Below the pieces are notes generated by a model, which was given only the letters and a program-made list of their open reading frames with translations, did no database searches and was not told the DNA's origin. From Prevotellaceae bacterium UBA3849 (lineage in GTDB: Bacteria; Bacteroidota; Bacteroidia; Bacteroidales; Bacteroidaceae), in contig DGHL01000077.1 in NCBI GenBank assembly GCA_002392645.1, positions 1 through 5,681 of the forward strand: DNA of 5,681 bases, in the 5' to 3' direction. The position numbers were made by a program, and so were the translations under genes. Shown in pieces: positions 1 through 4,846 of the stretch (the first letter of the stretch is position 1; every line of letters starts with the position of its first letter).

Positions 1-1
1 C

Positions 2-49
2 AGCGAAGATGCATGGATAAACTTTCTATTCTTGTATCTTCGCTTTTTT
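2..49 (+). terminator. Intrinsic terminator of an upstream gene outside the window
   Basis: AGCGAAGAT (2-10) pairs perfectly with ATCTTCGCT (36-44). The stem extends inward by a G-T, a C-G and an A-T pair, leaving a loop of about 19 nt. Six T residues follow at 44-49. A stem followed by a T run on the + strand is the classic Rho-independent layout, so it most likely ends a + strand gene lying to the left. The complementary strand has no T run after the stem, so it is not bidirectional. It also implies that the genes from 284 onward need their own promoter, somewhere between about 50 and 270. Confidence 0.8.
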
Positions 50-73
50 ATGTAGTTGTGTGAATACGGTAAA

Positions 74-264
74 GGTGGGTTCTAATAATTCCCACTGTCA
101 GATTTTTGAATTTGTTTCAAGGGCAAAATGTTAGCTGATAAGGAAGCATAGCGGGCTATGTGACCGCGGAAGCTAACAGTTTGTACTGAAAGAAAACAAA
201 AATATGACATAATGATATTCATATAATAAACTAATTTAAATCGTGGGAATTTTTAGAACCCACC
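74..264. mobile_element. MITE-like nested palindromic element, 191 bp
   Basis: The left arm 74-95 (begins GGTGGGTTCTAATAATT) and the right arm 243-264 (ends TTTTTAGAACCCACC) are inverted repeats of 22 nt with one mismatch (T86 against T252). Inside lies a second long hairpin, 96-209, that begins immediately after the left arm. An AT-rich stretch of 33 nt (210-242) separates this hairpin from the right arm. There is no coding capacity. Long terminal inverted repeats plus an internally self-complementary body are the hallmark of a miniature inverted-repeat transposable element, possibly a deletion derivative of an insertion sequence. Only a weak target duplication is seen: TAA at 70-72 and 266-268, which would need one unpaired base at each end. 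The alternative is a host structured RNA leader for the gene at 284. Copy number in the genome would decide, and I cannot see that here. Confidence 0.6.
96..209 (+). repeat. Long internal hairpin within the 74-264 element
   Basis: Several stems nest in register. TGTCAGATTTTTG (96-108) pairs with CAAAAATATGACA (197-209), 12 of 13. TTTCA (115-119) pairs with TGAAA (187-191). CAAAATGTTAGCT (124-136) pairs with AGCTAACAGTTTG (171-183), 12 of 13. CATAG (147-151) pairs with CTATG (156-160) around a CGGG tetraloop. Such a stack would fold strongly as RNA if transcribed. It could act as a leader hairpin of a parental transposase gene or, now, as a structured 5' untranslated region of the U32 gene. 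The pairing is read directly from the sequence; the role is inference. Confidence 0.65.
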
Positions 265-283
265 ATAAGCAATTACAGGAATC

Positions 284-2101
284 ATGCAGACATTAGAACT
301 ACTTTCTCCAGCAAAAAACCTTGAATGCGGAATCACCGCCATTGATCACGGTGCTGATGCCGTTTACATTGGTGCGAGCCGATTCGGGGCAAGGGCAGCG
401 GCAGGCAACAGCATAGATGACATTGCCCGCCTGTGCGACCATGCACACCTGTTCGGAGCAAGGGTTTTCGTGACTGTAAACACCATCATCTACGACAATG
501 AGCTAAACGATACGCTTAACCTTTGCAGGAATCTCAAGGAAATCGGAGTTGATGCCTTGCTGATACAAGACTTAGGACTGCTTGAAGAGCTTAAGCAGAT
601 AGGCATAGACATACACGCCAGCACCCAGACAGACAACCGCACTGTGGAGAAGGTAAGATGGATGTCATCACTTGGCTTCAAGCGCACCGTCCTGGCAAGA
701 GAGCTCTCAATCGATGAGATAGCAGCAATACACAAGGCTGTACCGGAAACAGAACTTGAAGTATTTGTCCACGGGGCACTATGCGTAAGCTACAGCGGAC
801 AGTGCTATGCCTCAGAACATTGTTTTGGCCGCTCAGCCAACAGAGGCGAATGTGCACAATTCTGCCGCATGCCATTCACCATGCACGATGCCGACGGTAA
901 CATATTAGAGGATTCACGCCACCTGCTTTCGCTAAGAGACATGGCACAGATTGAAAACCTTGAAAAACTGGCTGAGGCAGGAGCTGTAAGTTTCAAGATA
1001 GAGGGAAGACTAAAAGACACCGACTACGTAAAGAACATAACTGCAGCATACAGCGAGAAACTCAACGAGATATGCCGCAGACACCCCGACAAATACCGTC
1101 GTGCCTCGATGGGTAGATGCACCTATACCTTCACCCCTAATCTTAAGAAAAGCTTTAACCGTGGCCTTACCACATACTTCGCACAGGGCAGACAAAATGG
1201 CTTGGTGTCGCTTGACACCCCTAAGGCACTTGGCGAGATGGTTGGTTGCGTAAAAGAGCTCAAAGGGAACTCCTTCAATGTATCATCTACGGCATCGTTC
1301 AGCAATGGCGACGGCCTATGCTTCTTCGACAAAGACAAGCGTCTCATCGGCTTCAGGGTAAACAGGGCAGAGGGAAACCGTCTGTTTCCACTCAAAATGC
1401 CTGACGGACTGAAACCTGGCACTACACTTTACCGCAACCACGACCAAGCCTTCCAAAGCCTGTTGTCAAAACCTTCCGCAGAACGCAAGGTGACTCTTGA
1501 CATAAACATACGCATTGAAAAAGACGTCATAACAGCTCAGGCACAAGATGAGTTTGGCAGGATATTCACCGTAACTCAAGGCTATGAATATCAAACAGCG
1601 CAAAAGCCACAGGAGGATAACATACGCCGCCAACTCACAAAGTTGGGCAACACGATATATACCTGCCATGATGTCACAATCATTGACAATGCAGGTAATC
1701 CTTTCATCCCCAGCAGCGTACTTGCACAACTAAGACGCGACCTGGTACTTACCATAGAGACATCATCAAGGGAACGCACCGATACACAGGCTGCAACTAT
1801 CAACCACAGCGTAGCAGAACCACCACGCTATGCCATGCCTTTCCTTTACAACGCAGCGAACAACAAGGCTAAGGCCTTTTACAAGTCCTTGAGTATCAAC
1901 GCACAGGCCTTTGAAACCGACGGTAGTCCCGAGAAACTGCTTATGCAGTGTCGCTATTGCATAAGGCACGAAATGGGCTACTGCACAAAAACGAAGAACA
2001 AGGCGCCATGGAAAGAACCGCTCACCATAACACTTGACGACGGTAAACAATTCAGACTAAGGTTTAACTGCAAAGACTGCCAAATGGAGATATGGGCATA
2101 A
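284..2101 (+). CDS. rlhA: U32 family protein, RlhA-type 23S rRNA cytidine hydroxylase
   Basis: This 605-aa protein has the U32 signature at residues 159-177 (EVFVHGALC-VSYSGQC). It follows a TIM-barrel-like N-terminal region (ELLSPAKN near residue 5, DAVYIGASRFGAR at 25-37, HASTQTDN at 111-118), and FKIEGRLK follows at 237-244. Cysteines 167, 174, 190 and 194 fall in the region where U32 proteins such as UbiU and UbiV bind a 4Fe-4S cluster. The long C-terminal half, probably DUF3656/collagenase-like, separates it from the shorter tRNA hydroxylase TrhP (about 450 aa) and fits E. coli RlhA (YdcP, about 650 aa). RlhA makes 5-hydroxycytidine at 23S rRNA position 2501 and depends on iron-sulfur biogenesis and prephenate. 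A second cysteine group lies at 556, 559, 567, 596 and 599. ATG 284 is favoured because the family's conserved ELL-PAKN motif begins within a few residues. The stop overlaps the next gene by 10 nt. Databases often label such proteins peptidase or collagenase; protease activity is doubtful. The family is secure; the exact RNA target is inferred. Confidence 0.85.
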   Translation: MQTLELLSPAKNLECGITAIDHGADAVYIGASRFGARAAAGNSIDDIARLCDHAHLFGARVFVTVNTIIYDNELNDTLNLCRNLKEIGVDALLIQDLGLLEELKQIGIDIHASTQTDNRTVEKVRWMSSLGFKRTVLARELSIDEIAAIHKAVPETELEVFVHGALCVSYSGQCYASEHCFGRSANRGECAQFCRMPFTMHDADGNILEDSRHLLSLRDMAQIENLEKLAEAGAVSFKIEGRLKDTDYVKNITAAYSEKLNEICRRHPDKYRRASMGRCTYTFTPNLKKSFNRGLTTYFAQGRQNGLVSLDTPKALGEMVGCVKELKGNSFNVSSTASFSNGDGLCFFDKDKRLIGFRVNRAEGNRLFPLKMPDGLKPGTTLYRNHDQAFQSLLSKPSAERKVTLDINIRIEKDVITAQAQDEFGRIFTVTQGYEYQTAQKPQEDNIRRQLTKLGNTIYTCHDVTIIDNAGNPFIPSSVLAQLRRDLVLTIETSSRERTDTQAATINHSVAEPPRYAMPFLYNAANNKAKAFYKSLSINAQAFETDGSPEKLLMQCRYCIRHEMGYCTKTKNKAPWKEPLTITLDDGKQFRLRFNCKDCQMEIWA

Positions 2102-3090
2102 GGACACCACTATATATTATACTGTCGCTGATTATACTTACCTTTACGGCATGTTATAATGAGAAAGGCAGTGACAATGAAACGGCTACCGGAGAGGACA
2201 GCATATCCATCAGCGACTCCGTGTCGTTCTATGAAAGCCATCACTATACGATAGGCTATAATTTCGTTGTGCACAGCGACTCCGTACAACTTATATTGCA
2301 ACAACCAGAGGAGCACGTGTCACAATTGGTTACCGACACGTTCAGTATTGCCCACGACCTGCAATTAGCCGTTACCGACATACGTATAATACCACAAGAC
2401 AGCATTGATTCCGTATGGGTACAGCTTATAGGCGAAGACGGCACATTGGGATGGATCCACGAAACCGAACTCCTTGCCAATGTCACCCCTACCGACCCTA
2501 TATCACAGTTCATAATGTTCTTCAGCGACACGCACTTGCTGGCAGCATTGATTATAGCCGTACTTATAATAGCGGCATACATCATACGCACCATACAACG
2601 CCGCAACGCACCGTTGGTGCACTTTCGCGACATACCATCGTTCTACCCCACCCTGCTTTGCATAACCGTTGCCAGTTCTGCCACGTTCTATGCATCATTG
2701 CAGATGTTTGGTGCTGACACATGGCGCAACTTCTATTTCCATCCTTCACTCAATCCTTTCAGCATGCCACTGATTCTGGGCATATTCATATCCTCCGTAT
2801 GGGCAATGCTGATAATTGGCATTGCAGCCGTTGAGGACACCCGTCATCATCTGCCTTTCGACGATGCAGTACTCTATTTGTTCGGCTTATGTGGTTGGTG
2901 CGCTGTGCTATATATAATATTCTCCATAAGCACACTTTACTATATAGGATATCCTGTGCTCGTGGCATACTGTTGGTTTGCCGTTACACGATACATCAAG
3001 CGCTCACGCCAACACCTTATATGCGGCAACTGCGGCAAGAGGATAAGAGAGAAAGGCACCTGCCCACACTGCGGTGCACTAAACGAATAA
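2092..3090 (+). CDS. SH3-like, multi-TM membrane protein with C-terminal zinc ribbon
   Basis: This 332-aa protein has no established function. Residues 1-21 form a hydrophobic signal ending in a plausible lipobox (LTFTAC, Cys21). A polar stretch is followed by a small beta-rich SH3-like domain at about 55-130 (GYNFVV, DSVWVQLIGEDG, GWIHETELL). Five hydrophobic segments follow at about 148-168, 184-206, 224-246, 259-278 and 281-299. The basic loops (RTIQRR at 166-171, KRSR at 303-306) put the C-terminus in the cytoplasm. There a zinc ribbon of the form CGNC (311-314) and CPHC (324-327) ends the protein. I infer an inner-membrane protein with its SH3-like domain in the periplasm and its zinc ribbon in the cytoplasm. 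Similar proteins annotated only as zinc ribbon domain-containing are, from memory, common in Bacteroidales. The start ATG lies inside the end of the U32 gene (10-nt overlap), which suggests translational coupling. Cys21 may be lipidated, or the first segment may stay as an uncleaved anchor. Confidence 0.8.
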   Translation: MGIRTPLYIILSLIILTFTACYNEKGSDNETATGEDSISISDSVSFYESHHYTIGYNFVVHSDSVQLILQQPEEHVSQLVTDTFSIAHDLQLAVTDIRIIPQDSIDSVWVQLIGEDGTLGWIHETELLANVTPTDPISQFIMFFSDTHLLAALIIAVLIIAAYIIRTIQRRNAPLVHFRDIPSFYPTLLCITVASSATFYASLQMFGADTWRNFYFHPSLNPFSMPLILGIFISSVWAMLIIGIAAVEDTRHHLPFDDAVLYLFGLCGWCAVLYIIFSISTLYYIGYPVLVAYCWFAVTRYIKRSRQHLICGNCGKRIREKGTCPHCGALNE

Positions 3091-3121
3091 GAATTTTCAG
3101 AATACAACCAATCATATAGAT

Positions 3122-4387
3122 ATGAACATAAAGCATTTTCTATACACATTACTATATATATGCGCTTTGCTCTCGTGCTCACATGACGATGATGACACTC
3201 AGAGTGAGGTAAAGATACGTCGCACCATCATAGCCTATGTTTGCGGTGACAACAACCTCAGCAACAGCCTGCAAGACGACATTATGGAAATGGTCAAGGG
3301 GGCTGCTACTCTGCCTACAGACTGCAGGCTGATTGTCTTCACTGACTTTCTAAACACCACACCTTACATCTATGAGATACAAAATGGGCAGAGAACAACC
3401 GTAAAGAAATTCTCTGAGGAATTCTATTGCACCAACCCTGACAGTATGCTCCATGCCATGCAGTGGATTGCAGACAATTATCCAGCCGACGAATACGCTC
3501 TATTGATGACAGGTCACGGCAACGGCTCCATCATAAAACAAGACACCGTTGAAACAATCATTGCCAGACGTTATGCATACGGACTTGACACTACTGGAAA
3601 CAAGGAATCCGGCAGCTACGCAACATGGCTCAACATACCTACATTCGCCTCGGTATTAAGTCAACTGAATGACAAAAACGGAGCACCACTGCATTTCGAC
3701 TATATCTTCTTTGACTGCTGCTGCATGCAGACTGCCGAGGTTGCATACGAACTACGCAACTATACCGACTACATAGTGGCAGCGGCATCAGAAGTACCCG
3801 GCAAAGGTGCACCGTACAATAAGATTGTACCAATACTCGGAGTTGACAAGGAAATCATAGGCAAGGAGATTATAGACAACTATATAGAAGGTACTCAATG
3901 GGGCAGCTACGGCGGCATCGCCATATCAGCTGTAAAAACCAGCGAAATGGAACCACTCATGAATGCTACGCGCAAAGCCTTGAAAAGCATATATACAGGC
4001 GACAAACTAACACTTAACAGATACCGATGCATATACTATTTCAGAGACGAGGACACTGATAAAGCACCTGCATTACATGATTTGAAGAATATCATGCATA
4101 TAAACCTTGACAATGCTGCGTACAACGAATGGCTACCATTCTTCACAAAAGCCGTAGTGGCAAGCTATATGCCTACAGGTAGTGCACCGTGGAACACTGT
4201 ATTCGAGGGGTTAGATTTCAATTCCTTTGACATAACAGAAGAAAACTATGGAGGAATTAGTATGATAGCACCTAACATTGCGTATGACAATATCGAAAAA
4301 AGAGTTACTCCCATGAAGTCACTAAATAAAACAATGTTCAACTATGAATGGTGTAACGATATAGGATGGCATGAACTTGGGTGGTAG
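3122..4387 (+). CDS. Clostripain (C11) family cysteine peptidase, lipoprotein
   Basis: This 421-aa protein begins with a lipoprotein signal: a hydrophobic stretch and lipobox LLSC with Cys19 as the lipidated residue. CSHDDDD follows, the acidic run after +1 Cys that acts as a surface-export signal in several Bacteroidetes lipoproteins, so display on the outer surface is likely. The peptidase domain starts near residue 33 (RRTIIAYVCGDNNLS). The catalytic His is probably His132 in TGHGNG. The catalytic Cys is probably Cys200 in FFDCCCMQTAEVAYELR, by alignment with the family's usual D-A-C-L-M motif. Family members cleave after Arg or Lys and are often activated by self-cleavage between His and Cys; Arg149-Arg150 and Lys161 lie in that interval. 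The usual Ala and Leu on each side of the nucleophile are both Cys here. The ending WHELGW resembles other Bacteroidetes members. It follows the previous gene by 31 nt, with no Shine-Dalgarno sequence. Substrate is unknown. The family call is strong and the surface location is inferred. Confidence 0.88.
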   Translation: MNIKHFLYTLLYICALLSCSHDDDDTQSEVKIRRTIIAYVCGDNNLSNSLQDDIMEMVKGAATLPTDCRLIVFTDFLNTTPYIYEIQNGQRTTVKKFSEEFYCTNPDSMLHAMQWIADNYPADEYALLMTGHGNGSIIKQDTVETIIARRYAYGLDTTGNKESGSYATWLNIPTFASVLSQLNDKNGAPLHFDYIFFDCCCMQTAEVAYELRNYTDYIVAAASEVPGKGAPYNKIVPILGVDKEIIGKEIIDNYIEGTQWGSYGGIAISAVKTSEMEPLMNATRKALKSIYTGDKLTLNRYRCIYYFRDEDTDKAPALHDLKNIMHINLDNAAYNEWLPFFTKAVVASYMPTGSAPWNTVFEGLDFNSFDITEENYGGISMIAPNIAYDNIEKRVTPMKSLNKTMFNYEWCNDIGWHELGW

Positions 4388-4416
4388 CCATAGCCTCTTG
4401 ACAGTTTTGGCAGTCG

Positions 4417-4457
4417 GAATGTGTCAATATTGGCAGTTAGCCAGTATTGGCACATTC
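4417..4457 (+). terminator. 18-bp-arm inverted repeat between the C11 gene and groES
   Basis: Arm 4417-4434 (GAATGTGTCAATATTGGC) pairs with 4440-4457 (GCCAGTATTGGCACATTC) across an AGTTA loop. Sixteen pairs are Watson-Crick, and the other two positions (4424/4450 and 4430/4444) are T-G, which pair as U-G in RNA. The repeat begins 29 nt after the C11 stop, and TTAGTTTATAG follows it. It may be the terminator of the upstream unit, though the T tract is poor. It may instead be an operator or leader element of groESL. The structure is certain; the role is not. Confidence 0.5.
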
Positions 4458-4463
4458 TTAGTT
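4447..4463 (+). promoter_or_regulatory. Possible -24/-12 (sigma-54-like) promoter for groESL
   Basis: TTGGCAC at 4447-4453 matches the -24 half of the sigma-54 consensus exactly. At the proper spacing, TAGTT at 4459-4463 is a poor match to the -12 half (TTGCW), with the key GC read as GT. A start near 4474 would leave a leader of about 38 nt before groES. No convincing Bacteroidetes-type promoter (TTTG, then TAnnTTTG) was found between 4388 and 4511. This is a weak candidate, listed because the groES promoter must lie in this gap if the operon has its own. Confidence 0.22.
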
Positions 4464-4511
4464 TATAGATAGCACAGAAAATTTAAACCAATAAAAATAA
4501 AAACAAAGATT

Positions 4512-4781
4512 ATGAACATTCAACCATTAGCAGACCGCGTGCTGATTAAGCCAGCACCGGCAGAAGAGAAGATCGGCGGTATCATAATTCCTGACACTGC
4601 CAAGGAAAAGCCTCTGAAGGGCGAAGTAGTAGCAGCAGGCAACGGCACAAAGGATGAAGAGATGATTCTGAAGACTGGCGACAACGTGCTCTATGGAAAA
4701 TACTCTGGTACGGAATTGGAGTTCGAAGGTGAGAAATATCTTATCATGCGTCAGTCTGACGTTCTCGCTATAGTAAAATAA
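4512..4781 (+). CDS. groES: Co-chaperonin GroES (10 kDa chaperonin)
   Basis: This 89-aa protein covers the whole length of GroES. The N-terminus, NIQPLADRVLIKP, is the family hallmark. The mobile loop at about residues 17-33 contains GGIII (22-26), the hydrophobic tripeptide region that docks onto the GroEL apical domain. The sequence KGEVVAAGNG (36-45) and the ending QSDVLAIVK are also typical. Seven copies form the lid of the GroEL folding chamber in the cytoplasm, and release is driven by the GroEL ATPase cycle. The start follows an A-rich leader (about 4479-4509) without a Shine-Dalgarno sequence, as usual in Bacteroidetes. groEL follows after 65 bp, the standard operon order. No CIRCE operator lies upstream, so HrcA control is not supported; an inverted repeat and TTGGCA repeats lie there instead. 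Confidence 0.97.
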   Translation: MNIQPLADRVLIKPAPAEEKIGGIIIPDTAKEKPLKGEVVAAGNGTKDEEMILKTGDNVLYGKYSGTELEFEGEKYLIMRQSDVLAIVK

Positions 4782-4791
4782 ACTAAACATA

Positions 4792-4820
4792 CCCACCCCA
4801 ACCCTCACCGTGAGGGAGGG
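4792..4820. repeat. GC-rich REP-like palindrome between groES and groEL
   Basis: CCCTCAC (4802-4808) and GTGAGGG (4810-4816) are a perfect inverted repeat around one base; as RNA this gives six pairs with a CCG loop. Outer CCC (4797-4799) and GGG (4818-4820) can add pairs across a small internal loop. The sequence is strikingly C-rich then G-rich inside an otherwise A-rich gap. It resembles the short GC-rich intergenic repeats, of the ACCCACCCCAACCCTC type, that I recall as scattered in Bacteroidales genomes. It sits within an operon, so it could affect messenger processing or the GroES to GroEL ratio. No T tract follows, so termination is unlikely. Confidence 0.6.
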
Positions 4821-4846
4821 AGACGGAAAAAACAAAAAATAAGAAA

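Noticed and set aside
1..63. C-terminal end of a coding gene at the left edge
   Set aside because: Frames run to stops at 18-20, 52-54 or 61-63, but the segment is a terminator hairpin and no protein family can be recognised in so few codons.
222..227. Perfect TATAAT hexamer upstream of the U32 gene
   Set aside because: There is no -35 partner at the right distance (only A-rich sequence), and the main Bacteroidetes sigma factor uses a different -7/-33 consensus. The segment is AT-rich enough for this by chance.
70..268. TAA target-site duplication flanking the 74-264 element
   Set aside because: TAA occurs at 70-72 and 266-268, but this requires an extra unpaired A on each side of the element. 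A 3-bp match in AT-rich DNA is expected by chance, so it is only weak support.
2211..2286. Repeated CAGCGACTCCGT at 2211-2222 and 2275-2286
   Set aside because: Both copies encode or span Ser-Asp-Ser-Val in the same protein and reflect similar local amino-acid use; there is no further repeat structure.
2256..2633. 125-codon open frame on the - strand opposite the zinc-ribbon protein gene
   Set aside because: It is antisense to a gene with well-supported signal, membrane and zinc-ribbon features, and its translation shows no family resemblance.
4398..4403. TTGACA, an E. coli-type -35 box before groES
   Set aside because: No TATAAT-like hexamer lies 16-18 bp downstream, and this consensus is not the usual one in Bacteroidetes. 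It fits better as one of the local TTGrCA repeats.
4388..4511. CIRCE operator (TTAGCACTC-N9-GAGTGCTAA)
   Set aside because: Only fragments such as TAGCAC at 4469-4474 occur; there is no paired GAGTGCTAA half.
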